Below the pieces are notes generated by a model. The model did no database searches, was not told the DNA's origin, and worked only from the letters and a program-made list of their open reading frames with translations. The position numbers were made by a program, and so were the translations under genes. Below are positions 47,501 through 55,913 of a DNA stretch of 64,000 bases, in pieces. The stretch comes from Vibrio sp. CK2-1 (GTDB taxonomy: Bacteria > Pseudomonadota > Gammaproteobacteria > Enterobacterales > Vibrionaceae): the NCBI RefSeq assembly GCF_021726515.1, contig NZ_JAKKCJ010000004.1, forward strand, positions 1-64,000, written 5' to 3'. Numbering within the stretch: the first letter of the stretch is position 1; each line of letters begins with the position of its first letter.

Positions 47501-47640
47501 TTGCCACATTAGTGACCTTGTTTGTGATTCCACAGATGTATCGTTTAATTTCGTTGAAGACCCATTCACCGGGGCATATAGAAGCCTTGTTGGATAAAGA
47601 GTTGGAGAGGGATGTCACGACTCGCCCTGGGCATGGGTAG
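44527..47640 (+). CDS. RND-family multidrug efflux pump (inner-membrane transporter)
   Basis: The 1037-residue transporter has the AcrB-type layout: two sets of transmembrane helices and two large periplasmic loops. The N-terminus (SVKRPTVAIVLSLLLCVFG) is an RND start. The proton-relay helix IGLVVDDAIVVVEN holds the paired Asp residues, and the C-terminal half carries GMVTKNGILIVEF. It belongs to the HAE1 group of Vibrio Vex/Vme pumps; substrates (bile salts, detergents, drugs) cannot be assigned from sequence. It follows the adaptor with a one-base overlap and is followed by a repeat array. Confidence 0.93.
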   Translation: MWLSDVSVKRPTVAIVLSLLLCVFGYVSFTKLAVREMPDISNPVVTVSTNYDGASASIMESQITTILEDQLSGISGVDDIQSVSRNGSSRITITFDLGYDLTTGVSDVRDAIARAQRSLPDESDDPIVSKDNGSGDAAVHINLTSTKMDRTQLTDYINRVLIDRFSLISGVSSIDISGGLDKVMYVKLDPTAMAGLGVTTTDIRDALERENVENPSGEVRNDTTSMTVRTTRNYLTEEDFKYLVVNKSSDGHPLYLQDVATIYLGAKNESSMYKSDGEVGVSMGIITQTDANPLDVAQRVRTEVDNVQKFLPDGTSLKIEYDATIFIEQSISEVYNTLFITGGLVVLVLYIFLGQMRATLIPAVTVPVSLISAFMAAYYFGFSVNLITLLALILAIGLVVDDAIVVVENIFHHLERGEPPLLAAYKGAREVGFAVMATTLVLVMVFLPISFMDGMVGLLFTEFSVLLAMSVLFSSLIALTLTPVLGSKLLKANVKPNRFNLCIDKFFARIETAYRNGLVRAIRFRWSAPVSIIACIVMSGWLMTMIPSQLAPKEDKGVLFAFVKGADATSFNRMSANMDEVENRLIPLLGKGVLKSFSVDAPAFGGRAGDETGFVIMVLEDWDKRSVNAQQALGMISKTLSGIPDVRVRAMMPGFRGGSDNPVQFVLGGSDYQELSKWAEFLQHKGEEEGVITGGDLDYSEKTPELVVTVDKQRAADLGISVSDISDTLEAMLGGVTETTYLERGEEYDVYLRGDENSFNNAADLSKIYLRTDGGELITLDTVTKLEEIASANRLSHTNKQKSITLSANLTPDYTLGEVLDYLDQQAVDNLPSDISISYSGESKDFKENQSSVMVVFALALLVAYLVLAAQFESFINPLVVMFTVPMGVLGGFIGLYLMGQGLNIYSQIGMILLIGMVTKNGILIVEFANQLRDRGIEFEKAIIDAAARRLRPILMTAFTTIAGSLPLMLSTGAGYESRVAVGTVVLFGMSFATLVTLFVIPQMYRLISLKTHSPGHIEALLDKELERDVTTRPGHG

Positions 47641-47958
47641 AATCGTTACTCGTATGCGCTTCGCTATGTTTCTCGTGACTCGGCTTTGTTGGAGTAACTT
47701 CTTCGAACTACGGACAGCGTGGTGTCCGAGAGGTGAGATTTGAATAGCGTTACTCGTATACGCTTCGCTACGTGTCTCGTGACTCGGCTTTGTTGGGGTA
47801 ACTTCTTCGAACTACGGACAACGTGGTGTCCGAGAGGTGAGATTAGAAAATAACATTACTTGTATCCGTTTCACTGTGTGTTTAGTGGTTCGGCTTTGTC
47901 GCGTTAACCTATTCTAGCCACGAGCAGCGTAGCGCCCGAGCAACGAGATTCGAAACCC
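47641..47958. repeat. Three tandem copies of a 104-106-bp repeat after the RND pump
   Basis: Units begin CGTTACTCGTA at 47644 and 47748 and CATTACTTGTA at 47854. The first two are nearly identical (TTCTTCGAACTACGGACA..., GGTGTCCGAGAGGTGAGATT); the third is diverged and ends GAGCAACGAGATTCGAAAC. The unit contains TCTCGTGACTCG, the reverse complement of CGAGTCACGAGA in the uvrB array, so the two arrays belong to one family in opposite orientation. No coding potential. The array separates a pump gene from a convergent outer-membrane protein gene. Confidence 0.88.
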
Positions 47959-47959
47959 A

Positions 47960-48003
47960 ATAAAAAACGCTGCACTTTCGTTAGAAGACGAAAGTGCAGC
48001 GTT
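47960..48003 (-). terminator. Terminator of the outer-membrane barrel gene
   Basis: A 15-bp perfect stem AACGCTGCACTTTCG/CGAAAGTGCAGCGTT with an 8-base loop is followed on the minus strand by six T residues. It lies 30 bases after the minus-strand stop at 48034. Confidence 0.85.
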
Positions 48004-48033
48004 CCATTATCTTTTCCAATCACGATCTACGCT

Positions 48034-48642
48034 TTAAAACGTACGACCTAGGCTAATTTGTACGCCTTTATAATCGTAATCATCATTGTCGTATAGATCT
48101 CCCATGGTTAGGGCATAAACATATTCAGCACGGAAGAAGTAGTCGGAATTCATTAAGTCCCACTGTAGACCACCTGAAATATTTAAACCGCCCACACCAT
48201 CTTCGTCATCGACGTCAAAGTTATCAGCTTTAAATTTAGAATAGGTATAAGTACCAGTCAGTTTTGCATATAGCTCAAAAGGAGTTTTCCAAATTCTACC
48301 TGTCGTCGCTAATCCAGATAGAGCAAATTGATGAGTATCTAAATTTGCCATGCTGTCATCTGCAAACTCACCTTCAGTTCGTGAGTAGCGGTAGAAACCT
48401 TCAACAGCGAAGTGTTTTGAATAATAGTGACCAACACCAATCGTAAGGTTTGGGTTCTCGTAGATTTCAGAATCCTTAAACTTGAGCGTGCCAGCGCCAG
48501 TAACATTTACTGGATCTGAAGAAACTCCAACCGCACCTGTACCTAAGTAAAAGTAATCCTTACCAGTAACATCTGATGCTGCATGAGCAGAAACAGACAA
48601 TATAGCTAAAGGCGCAAGCGCAAATAAGCGTAGGGACTTCAT
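48034..48642 (-). CDS. Small outer-membrane beta-barrel protein
   Basis: About 202 residues from the ATG at 48642, with AAGG six bases upstream. A signal peptide (LFALAPLAILSVSAHA) is cleaved near Ala-Ser. The mature part alternates in beta-strand fashion: YFYLGTGAVGVSS, NLTIGVGHYYSKHFAVEGFYRYS, FELYAKLTGTYTYSK, and a C-terminal strand ending GVQISLGRTF. This pattern (terminal Phe) marks outer-membrane barrels of the OmpW/OmpA-barrel size. Role unknown; porin or envelope structural protein. Confidence 0.82.
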   Translation of the reverse strand: MKSLRLFALAPLAILSVSAHAASDVTGKDYFYLGTGAVGVSSDPVNVTGAGTLKFKDSEIYENPNLTIGVGHYYSKHFAVEGFYRYSRTEGEFADDSMANLDTHQFALSGLATTGRIWKTPFELYAKLTGTYTYSKFKADNFDVDDEDGVGGLNISGGLQWDLMNSDYFFRAEYVYALTMGDLYDNDDYDYKGVQISLGRTF

Positions 48643-48828
48643 AATTAACCTTTTCAATCTGGTTGATAATATTTCATTATCGAAAATGATAGCGGGGGCA
48701 TTACGCCGCAAATTGCCAGCATTATAGTCAAAAAATTAGCGTAATACTTGAGCTAATCCCTATATTTTGTGATTAATTTTCTTAAGTATATCAACCATCA
48801 ATCTTAGTTTGAAAATATGTCGAAATAC

Positions 48829-49884
48829 TTATAAGTGGGTAATGGTTTTTAACGTTTCTTTAAACGGAGTGAGATCGGCAATATTTTTTTCTAGCCACTC
48901 AGAATTATAGTGACAGTTTAAATAGCGATCACCACTGTCACAAATTAAGGTGACGATTGAACCCGTTTCGCCGCGTTGGATCATTTCATGGGCAATATTT
49001 AAAGCGCCATATAAATTGGTACCCGTCGATGGGCCCACTTTGCGGCCAAGGATGTTCTCTAACCATTGAATCGTAGCAACGCTGGCAGCATCTGGAATAG
49101 TGCGCATTTCATCGATCACGCCAGGAATAAAGCTCGGCTCTACGCGTGGGCGACCAATACCTTCAATCTTACTGCCTGAATCAATCGTAATAGAGGCATC
49201 ACCATGTTTGAAAAAGTCATGGAAAACCGAATTTTCAGGATCAACTACACACAGTTGAGTAGGGTGTTTTTTATAACGTAAAAAACGGCCAATGGTTGCA
49301 GATGTACCGCCCGTTCCTGCACTCATGACGATCCAAGAGGGAATCGGGTGAGGTTCACGGCTCATTTGGCAAAAGATGCTGTCGGCAATGTTGTTGTTTC
49401 CACGCCAGTCGGTCGCGCGCTCAGCATAGGTAAACTGATCCATGTAATGGCCATTTAATTCTTCTGCTAAACGACGAGATTCAGCATAGATTTGATCTGA
49501 TCGTTCTACTAGGTGAGCTTCACCACCATAAAATTGGATTTGTTCGATTTTTTTAGTCGCGGTTGATTTTGGCATCACGGCAATAAAACGTAAGCCTAGT
49601 AGGCGAGCAAAGTAAGCTTCCGATACCGCAGTACTACCCGAAGACGACTCAATCACGGTCGTTTCAGGGCCAATCCAACCATTCGATAAAGCATATAAGA
49701 ATAATGAACGTGCCAAACGATGCTTGAGAGAGCCAGTCGGATGGGTACTTTCATCTTTAAGATAAATATCAATGCCTGATAAATATGGCAGATCCAATTT
49801 TATTAAATGCGTATCGGCTGAGCGTTGAAAGTCCGCTTCGATTTTATTGATCGCTTGGTTAATCCATTGTCTATCTATGCACAT
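48829..49884 (-). CDS. PLP-dependent L-cysteine desulfhydrase-like enzyme (Cds1 type)
   Basis: The 351-residue fold-type II PLP enzyme has the Schiff-base Lys in [13 protein letters not shown], the substrate/phosphate motif [13 protein letters not shown] and a glycine-rich loop [13 protein letters not shown]. The sequence resembles the Cds1 branch of the cysteine synthase family, which breaks cysteine into pyruvate, ammonia and sulfide. It is encoded divergently from a DecR-type regulator that senses cysteine in E. coli, supporting a role in cysteine detoxification. It lacks a CBS or heme domain. Substrate remains inferred. Confidence 0.82.
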   Translation of the reverse strand: MCIDRQWINQAINKIEADFQRSADTHLIKLDLPYLSGIDIYLKDESTHPTGSLKHRLARSLFLYALSNGWIGPETTVIESSSGSTAVSEAYFARLLGLRFIAVMPKSTATKKIEQIQFYGGEAHLVERSDQIYAESRRLAEELNGHYMDQFTYAERATDWRGNNNIADSIFCQMSREPHPIPSWIVMSAGTGGTSATIGRFLRYKKHPTQLCVVDPENSVFHDFFKHGDASITIDSGSKIEGIGRPRVEPSFIPGVIDEMRTIPDAASVATIQWLENILGRKVGPSTGTNLYGALNIAHEMIQRGETGSIVTLICDSGDRYLNCHYNSEWLEKNIADLTPFKETLKTITHL

Positions 49885-50017
49885 AATATTAATCCTAATT
49901 GTTACTCGGTATCTAATGTAGGTAATTTACCTCTTAAACAAGAGAAAAGATTTGCTTTATTGGTTGTTATTTTCTTATATTGTAGAAATAAATTCCCCAT
50001 TTGGTAGGTTTTAAGAA

Positions 50018-50488
50018 ATGAAACATCTGATGTTGGATAAAGTAGATAAAACACTACTCAATATGCTTCAACAGGACACCACAGTCTCTCTACAAGAATT
50101 GGCTGATACGGTTAATTTGACTACAACACCTTGTTGGAAACGTCTTAAGCGATTAGAAGAACAAGGCATGATTGATAAAAAGGTCGCGCTACTCAACCCA
50201 GAGAAGTTGGGTTTGTCTTTTGTCGCGTTTGCCTTAATCAAAACCAACAATCATTCGAATGAGTGGTATCAAACATTTGTCGATACGGTCAGTGAGTTCC
50301 CAGAAGTGATGGAGTTTTACCGTATGGCAGGGGAGTTTGACTACATGATGAAAGTCTTGGTGTCAGATATGAAAGCGTACGATGAATTTTATAAGAAATT
50401 AGTAAATAGCGTAGAAGGGATTTCGAACGTGACTTCAACCTTTGCGATGGAATCGATTAAATATACGACTGCATTACCCATTCGGTAG
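50018..50488 (+). CDS. decR: Lrp/AsnC-family regulator, DecR (YbaO) type
   Basis: The 156-residue regulator has an N-terminal winged helix ([20 protein letters not shown], then [19 protein letters not shown]) and a C-terminal RAM domain with [14 protein letters not shown]. It closely resembles E. coli DecR, including the C-terminal [10 protein letters not shown]. DecR activates cysteine-detoxification genes cyuPA. Here the divergent neighbour is a Cds1-type cysteine desulfhydrase. An inner ATG at 50030 (MLDKVD) matches the E. coli start and is the alternative. Confidence 0.9.
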   Translation: MKHLMLDKVDKTLLNMLQQDTTVSLQELADTVNLTTTPCWKRLKRLEEQGMIDKKVALLNPEKLGLSFVAFALIKTNNHSNEWYQTFVDTVSEFPEVMEFYRMAGEFDYMMKVLVSDMKAYDEFYKKLVNSVEGISNVTSTFAMESIKYTTALPIR

Positions 50489-50498
50489 TTATGATATG

Positions 50499-50533
50499 AA
50501 CGAGCCACTTAAATCAGATTTAAGTGGCTCGTT
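50499..50533. terminator. Long hairpin between convergent decR and tesB
   Basis: A 16-bp perfect stem AACGAGCCACTTAAAT/ATTTAAGTGGCTCGTT has a CAG loop. No T-run follows on either strand, so termination activity is uncertain; it lies between two convergent genes. Confidence 0.55.
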
Positions 50534-50576
50534 AAGTGTGTAGCTCTATGTGTACTGAAAAAGTGTGCGCTGAAAA

Positions 50577-51443
50577 CTATTTTTGAGTAAAGCGCATCAC
50601 ACCTTCTTGTACCGCGCTTGCAACTAGATTTCCTTGTCGGTCAAAAATCTCACCACGTACTAAGCCGCGGCCATTGCTGCTGGTTGGGCTATCAATCACA
50701 TACAACAGCCATTCATCCATTTTAAACGGACGATGAAACCACATTGAATGATCAATCGTGGCAACTTGGAACTTTGGCGTAAACAGTGAAACTTTATGCG
50801 GGAATAGTGCTGTGACTAAGAACCCCCAATCAGAAGCGTAACCGAGCAAGTATTGATGCAAGATCGGATCATCCGGCAGCGCACCATTGGCTTTAATCCA
50901 TAAATATTGTTTAGCGGGTAGAGCGTCTGGTTTGAATGGGTTGTTGACCACGACAGGGCGCACTTCAATTGGCTTTTCATGGCAAAATGCACGTTGCATC
51001 GCAGGAGATAGGGCATCTTTCATCGACTGTGCAAGTTCTGTTTCCGAAGGAATGCCTTCTGGCCCTTGGATATCCGGCATTTGTGATTCTTGATGTTCTA
51101 ACCCTTCAAACTGGCCTTGATAAGAAGCTGTCAGATAAAAAATTGGTCTGCCGTGTTGAATCGCTTTGACTCGACGGGTGGATAAACTTTTACCATCACG
51201 CAGTTTTTCAACATCATAAATAATAGGTTGATTAATATCGCCCGGGTGTAAGAAGTAGCTATGAAAAGAGTGGACCGTTCTATCTGATTCAACGGTATAA
51301 CCAGCGGCAGATAAAGCTTGTCCAATTACTTGCCCACCATAAACTTGCGGTAAGCCTAAATGCTCACATTCCCCACGGAATAGGCCAACTTCTAAACGTT
51401 CGAGTTGGTGTAAATTGAGTAATTCTTGTAATTGTTTGCTCAT
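50577..51443 (-). CDS. tesB: Acyl-CoA thioesterase II
   Basis: The 288-residue double hotdog protein hydrolyses acyl-CoA. Catalytic residues of E. coli TesB are present: Asp in ATIDHSMWFHRPF, Thr in the SPTSSNGRGLVRG region, and Gln in SAVQEGVMRF at the C-terminus. N-terminal EHLGLPQVYGGQVIGQAL and SFHSYFLHPGD are also family stretches. Length equals E. coli TesB (286). It lies next to ybaY and ybaZ, the same neighbourhood as in E. coli. Confidence 0.96.
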   Translation of the reverse strand: MSKQLQELLNLHQLERLEVGLFRGECEHLGLPQVYGGQVIGQALSAAGYTVESDRTVHSFHSYFLHPGDINQPIIYDVEKLRDGKSLSTRRVKAIQHGRPIFYLTASYQGQFEGLEHQESQMPDIQGPEGIPSETELAQSMKDALSPAMQRAFCHEKPIEVRPVVVNNPFKPDALPAKQYLWIKANGALPDDPILHQYLLGYASDWGFLVTALFPHKVSLFTPKFQVATIDHSMWFHRPFKMDEWLLYVIDSPTSSNGRGLVRGEIFDRQGNLVASAVQEGVMRFTQK

Positions 51444-51539
51444 CAGACCTCCATATTGTATTGTCCAATTATTAACATGCGAGCTTGATATTACAAGACT
51501 GCATGATATTCACATCACAATAATTCATTAAGGAAGCGC

Positions 51540-51989
51540 ATGAAAAAGTCATTATTGTTAGTTTCATCAATAATTATGGGAGTGGCAATGACAGGTTGCA
51601 CCACAAATACCGATAACACTTCACCTGAATCACAAAGCTCAAGCGAAGCGGTTAGCCTTGCAAGTGTTACAGGTAGTGTGTTCTACCGTGAACGTATTGC
51701 ACTACCAGACAACGCAGTCGTGACAGTGACATTAGAAGATATCTCGCTAGCAGATAAAGCGGCAGAAATCTTAGCGACAGATTCATTTGTGACCAGCGGT
51801 AAGCAAGTACCATTTGAATTCAAGCTTGATTATGATGCGAATAAAATTGTGCCGAACCATCGTTACAACGTTCGCGCTAAAATTGCTGTCGATGGCAAAC
51901 TACGCTTCACAACAGACACGGTTACTCCAGTGATTACCGATGAGAACAAAACTCAAGCGGTTCAACTACGCATGATCGGCGTTCGTTAA
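51540..51989 (+). CDS. ybaY: YbaY-family lipoprotein
   Basis: The 149-residue lipoprotein has a signal and lipobox (AMTGC). The mature domain contains VTGSVFYRERIALPDNAVVTVTLEDISLAD and VPFEFKLDYDANKI, the YbaY/YscW-like immunoglobulin-type fold of the DUF4377/META neighbourhood. It lies between tesB and atl in the same order as E. coli tesB-ybaY-ybaZ. AAGGAAG precedes the ATG. Periplasmic role unknown. Confidence 0.88.
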   Translation: MKKSLLLVSSIIMGVAMTGCTTNTDNTSPESQSSSEAVSLASVTGSVFYRERIALPDNAVVTVTLEDISLADKAAEILATDSFVTSGKQVPFEFKLDYDANKIVPNHRYNVRAKIAVDGKLRFTTDTVTPVITDENKTQAVQLRMIGVR

Positions 51990-52067
51990 TTGGTACGCTA
52001 ATTGCTGTAATACCTGTGTGTGGCCTAGTTGTTTAATCGTTATTAATCGGCTAAATAGCTGAAAAGA

Positions 52068-52370
52068 TTAAGGTTGCCACAGGTATTTTCTTAAATTGAC
52101 CTTTCCTGTGTGACTTACTTCAATTCCATCTAGTTCTAAATGGCGTTTCTGTCTCTCTAAATCTGCTCCTTTCAGTGATATTTGTCCTTGGCTATTGAGA
52201 ACTCTAAACCAAGGTAATTGACTACCTTCTGGCAGATTAGCCAGTAACTTACCAACATGACGTGAGTAACCCGGATAGCCTGCGTACTCGGCGACACGCC
52301 CGTAACTGCTGACTTTCCCTGCTGGGATCTGGCTTAATATATAAAATACTTGTTGGTTAAATTGGCTCAT
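52068..52370 (-). CDS. atl: Alkyltransferase-like protein (Atl, YbaZ family)
   Basis: The 100-residue MGMT-like protein has VSSYGRVAEYAGYPGYSRHVG as the helix-turn-helix and reads PWFRV where MGMT has the methyl-accepting PCHRV. The Trp in place of Cys is the hallmark of Atl, which binds O6-alkylguanine and recruits nucleotide excision repair. It is divergent from the diguanylate cyclase and convergent with ybaY. Length is standard for Atl. Confidence 0.94.
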   Translation of the reverse strand: MSQFNQQVFYILSQIPAGKVSSYGRVAEYAGYPGYSRHVGKLLANLPEGSQLPWFRVLNSQGQISLKGADLERQKRHLELDGIEVSHTGKVNLRKYLWQP

Positions 52371-52501
52371 TGTTTGATTGTTTTCGCTGAATTCTCGGTA
52401 GACATATTATTAAACCCGTATAGAATGCGAGGTCATATTATTGCTCGAAAATCATTCACAATATAAATAGGTTTTGCGATTTTTGCGTTCTTATTTATGC
52501 A

Positions 52502-54505
52502 TTGGAGTTTGTGTTGTTTCTTCTACTATCTATTGCCTTTTCGCTGCTTGCAATCTCGCTTCCTACTTATGCAGCAGAAGTGCCAACCGCGTCAACATCA
52601 GTGCCGACCTATACTGTCGCCACACGCCCAGATGATATCGGTAATATTATCATTTTTGATGAACTGTCTGATCATTTTAACTTTAAAGTTCATTATCTCT
52701 ATTTTGATCAGTTTGCACCGATTCTAGAGGCAGTAAAAAATAAAAAAGCCGACTTTTCTGCCAATGTGACCTATTCAGAAGAAAGGGCAAAACATCTCTA
52801 TATTTCTGAACCAACCAATGTCGAATATACCTACCTGTTTACTAATTACGGCATCCATAGCCCGCACTCCGTTCAGGAAGTTCATACCATTGCGGTTGCC
52901 AATAACTTAATTTTTAAAGACTTAGTTCAACGCATTCATCCAAATATTAAAGTGGTTGAGTTTGATGATTTCGAACACGCTAAACAAATGATCCGTAGTG
53001 GAGAAGTGGATGGTGTTGTCGATAATATTTCTAAACTAGAACCTTTCTTGAAAGATGGTTTTGATGCCCGTGCGCTAAATGGCAAGGTGCCGATTCAACC
53101 CGTAGGAATCGCAACCGCAAAAGGTTACCACACTCAATTAGTGAAAGAGATGGTGGCGTATTTGCATAGCCCAGAGATGCAGAAAAAACTCCGCCAGCGT
53201 ATGGATGAGTATCAATATGAAGTACGTAAAAAAGCATTGAGAAAACGGGTAGTGGAAGCTGGGTTTGATCGCAGTAAACCACTTAAAGTGAAATTTGAGA
53301 ATGTCATTCAATTCTCTGAATACGATAAGAATGGCAAGCTTTTTGGTTTAACTGCCGACATTTTTAATCAAAGCTGCGAAGTGCTAGGTCTCGTCTGTGA
53401 TGTGGTAAGTGACCCACATGAATCATGGACAAGCATGTATAACGACTTACTCGATAATAAGATCGACATTCTCGGCCCAGTGACCATGTCGAGCAGTCGT
53501 TTGAATAAGATGTATTTCAGCCAAGCTTACTTTACGCCAGAGGCCATTATCGTAAAACGTTCGGGTTATAAAGAGGGCGTTTATAAAACCATTTCTGAAA
53601 TGGTCGTAGAGCGAATCAGTGTCGTAAAAGGAGACTACTACGATACCTTGCTGACTAATATGCTACCCGGACAAAAATTGTTCCGATATGCCAACCGCGT
53701 ACAGCAGATGCAAGCACTGGCCAATGGTGATGTAGACTACGTGGTACTGAATCGCCAAAACTACTATAAAATGCTGCAAGACAATGTTGCTGATTTCTCA
53801 ACAGAAGAAGATTTAAGCATTGGTGTGTTTCATAAATCATCGATGACTGTAGCATTCACCAAAACCGAACGAGGCTATAAATTAGCCCAGTTATTTAGTT
53901 CCGCCCATCAATTGGTAGATACTCAATCGATTATTAATCAATACGATATTAAACCGAACTGGCGCTTAATCTTGCAACAAGAAAAAGCCTCATCACGTCA
54001 TATCTATGCGATTTTCGCGTTTTGTACCTTATTCATGGTGTTCGCCATTTGGCTTATGTACAAGCAAGCCATTACCGATAACCTAACAAAATTAAAGAAT
54101 CGCCGAGCCTTATACCAAAAATACTCACGCGGTATTCCGACTAGAACAACTTTGGTTTATATCGACGTTAATAAATTTAAAGGCATTAACGATACCTACG
54201 GGCACCAAGCAGGTGATGCGGTATTAAAACGACTAGCTTATTTAATTTTGCTTCACTGGCCGGAAGCGGCATTCCGCCTCGGTGGTGATGAATTTGTGTT
54301 GGTCGGGGATGTCTCTGAAGCGAAGCTCAAGTCAGTATTAGAACAGTTACAAAGCTTCACCATTGATATTGATGCTGAGCACTCAATCAACGTTCATACT
54401 TCATGCGGTATCTCTCGTCATCGAGAAAACTTAATGGAAATTGATGCGGTATTACACTTAGCCGATGAACAAATGTATGCAGCAAAAGCGGGCTCAAGAA
54501 AGTAA
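52502..54505 (+). CDS. Membrane-bound diguanylate cyclase with two periplasmic SBP sensor domains
   Basis: The protein is about 660 residues. After a signal (FLLLSIAFSLLAISLPTYAA) come two family-3 solute-binding domains (about 45-240 and 255-490; LDNKIDILGPVTMSSSRLNKMYFSQAY in the second). A transmembrane helix (about 498-518, YAIFAFCTLFMVFAIWLMY) and a GGDEF domain (about 535-665) follow. The catalytic motif is intact as RLGGDEFVLVGD, and DVNKFKGINDTYGHQAGD is the substrate/metal part. The I-site RxxD upstream of it is absent (HWPE), so feedback inhibition by c-di-GMP is unlikely. The start codon is not clear: TTG at 52502, GTG at 52511 or TTG at 52514 all lie near GGAG. Confidence 0.9.
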   Translation: MEFVLFLLLSIAFSLLAISLPTYAAEVPTASTSVPTYTVATRPDDIGNIIIFDELSDHFNFKVHYLYFDQFAPILEAVKNKKADFSANVTYSEERAKHLYISEPTNVEYTYLFTNYGIHSPHSVQEVHTIAVANNLIFKDLVQRIHPNIKVVEFDDFEHAKQMIRSGEVDGVVDNISKLEPFLKDGFDARALNGKVPIQPVGIATAKGYHTQLVKEMVAYLHSPEMQKKLRQRMDEYQYEVRKKALRKRVVEAGFDRSKPLKVKFENVIQFSEYDKNGKLFGLTADIFNQSCEVLGLVCDVVSDPHESWTSMYNDLLDNKIDILGPVTMSSSRLNKMYFSQAYFTPEAIIVKRSGYKEGVYKTISEMVVERISVVKGDYYDTLLTNMLPGQKLFRYANRVQQMQALANGDVDYVVLNRQNYYKMLQDNVADFSTEEDLSIGVFHKSSMTVAFTKTERGYKLAQLFSSAHQLVDTQSIINQYDIKPNWRLILQQEKASSRHIYAIFAFCTLFMVFAIWLMYKQAITDNLTKLKNRRALYQKYSRGIPTRTTLVYIDVNKFKGINDTYGHQAGDAVLKRLAYLILLHWPEAAFRLGGDEFVLVGDVSEAKLKSVLEQLQSFTIDIDAEHSINVHTSCGISRHRENLMEIDAVLHLADEQMYAAKAGSRK

Positions 54506-54589
54506 AGTGACGAAATGTTAGTCAAACGAGCATAGAATAAAACATTCACCTTGCATTGCCTCTCATCATTCGACATAATCACCGCACTC

Positions 54590-54617
54590 TTGAGTTGCAC
54601 TGCAAGCAAGATACAAA
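54590..54617 (+). promoter_or_regulatory. Promoter of the 4.5S RNA gene
   Basis: TTGAGT (54590-54595), 16 bases, TACAAA (54612-54617). Transcription would begin about 7 bases later, where the mature RNA starts. Confidence 0.5.
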
Positions 54618-54623
54618 ATCTAT

Positions 54624-54730
54624 GGAGGCCCTGGTCCTCCCGCAATACTAGTTCGTGAACTTGGTCAGGCCTGGAAGGGAGCAGCCACAGCGAATGACGT
54701 GTGTGCCGGGATGTGGCTGGGGCTTCCACC
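54624..54730 (+). ncRNA. ffs: Signal recognition particle 4.5S RNA
   Basis: About 107 bases fold into one long hairpin closed by GGAGGCC/GGCTTCC. The conserved tip region GGTCAGGCCTGGAAGGGAGC and AGCCACAGCGAATGACG, with GTGTGCCGGGATGTGGCTGG, matches the bacterial Ffh-binding domain (GGAAG tetraloop region and symmetric loop). It lies after the diguanylate cyclase gene on the same strand. Exact ends are approximate. Confidence 0.93.
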
Positions 54731-54905
54731 TATCTAGCGTTTGAAAAAATCCTGCAAAATTTCAAAATCCAAAGTATCTACCTCAAAATCACTTCGTTTC
54801 CGAACAGCGATTCATTTTTCGCCGACACCATAAATAATTCGATCTGAGTTCTTTACTCACTATTTCATCTAATAGTAGTTGCCATATTCCAAAAAAGAAA
54901 ATGCA

Positions 54906-54927
54906 GTGGCCAATTTAATTTGGCCAC
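54906..54927 (-). terminator. Terminator of the LysR-type gene
   Basis: Stem GTGGCCAA/TTGGCCAC with a 6-base loop. On the minus strand it is followed by TGCATTTTCTTTTTT, after the stop at 54952. Confidence 0.6.
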
Positions 54928-54951
54928 AGTTTTAGGTGCCCCTAGATGAGG

Positions 54952-55815
54952 TTAACTAATGAAATCTTTTACATATTGGACGAAGTTTTCTATCGATTTC
55001 GATGATCTTAAAGCATCCCACACCATATAAATATTCCAGCTAGTATCTTGTTCAAAGGGGATGACTACCAATTCATTTGAATGCTGAAGAATAGATTTTC
55101 TTGGTAAAATAGAGACGCCAACGTGGGACGTTATCAATGTTAAGATAGTTTGAATATCATCGGATATGTAGCTTTCACGTATGCTTTTACCCGCTAATAT
55201 TCTCTTTATATGCCGGTTCATCTCAGACTTATCTTTCTGTGTCAGCATTAATAAATCATACTTATCCAGATAAAAATCTATCTGATCACTTTGATAAAGG
55301 TGTTTAGATACGACAAGTACGAATTCATCAGATGAAACTTTAAGGCGCTCTAGGTTTGAATTTTTAGGCTCTCGCATAAAAGCAATATCTAACAATCCAA
55401 CTAATAGCTTCTCCTCCTGTTCATGAGAAGCAAAATCAAGTAAAGATAAATGAGTACTGGCATATTGAGCTTTAAAGTCTCTAATAATATTGGGTAGGAA
55501 GTCATAGCTAGATTTACCAAATCCTATTTGTAGCGATCCCATATTATCCTGAGCGATCTCTTTGATGTAGGTATCTACTTTAGCTATATGATTGTTTAAG
55601 CTAATAATTTCATTGATCATCATTTCGCCTTGGGAAGAAAGCATTACCCCATTTGGACTTCGAATAAAGATGTCAAAACCATACATATCTTCAACATTCT
55701 TAATTTGTTTAGAAAGCGCAGGTTGCGAAATGCATAGCTGATGAGAAGCAATTCGAAAGCTTTTCACTTTGGCCAATGTTTCAATTGCTTGTAGCTGTTT
55801 AATACTTATATTCAT
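54952..55815 (-). CDS. LysR-family transcriptional regulator
   Basis: About 287 residues from the ATG at 55815; an upstream TTG at 55821 is the frame limit. The N-terminal winged helix reads LQAIETLAKVKSFRIASHQLCISQPALSKQIKNVED. The C-terminal half is an effector-binding domain with LQIGFGKSSYDFLPNIIRDFK. It is divergent from a small gene and a HAD phosphatase, 98 bases away, the usual LysR arrangement with its target. Effector unknown. Confidence 0.9.
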   Translation of the reverse strand: MNISIKQLQAIETLAKVKSFRIASHQLCISQPALSKQIKNVEDMYGFDIFIRSPNGVMLSSQGEMMINEIISLNNHIAKVDTYIKEIAQDNMGSLQIGFGKSSYDFLPNIIRDFKAQYASTHLSLLDFASHEQEEKLLVGLLDIAFMREPKNSNLERLKVSSDEFVLVVSKHLYQSDQIDFYLDKYDLLMLTQKDKSEMNRHIKRILAGKSIRESYISDDIQTILTLITSHVGVSILPRKSILQHSNELVVIPFEQDTSWNIYMVWDALRSSKSIENFVQYVKDFIS

Positions 55816-55913
55816 AACCAAAAGTTATCGGTGTTAGTTTATTTTCAGTATACGTTATCACTTGGTTGGGTAAAATACTAAGCATATTCAATCAAAAAGT
55901 GAGTGTGTTCATC

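Noticed and set aside
52497-52727. Short frame beginning MHWSLCC at the diguanylate cyclase start
   Set aside because: It overlaps the signal-peptide coding region in another frame and lacks any domain.
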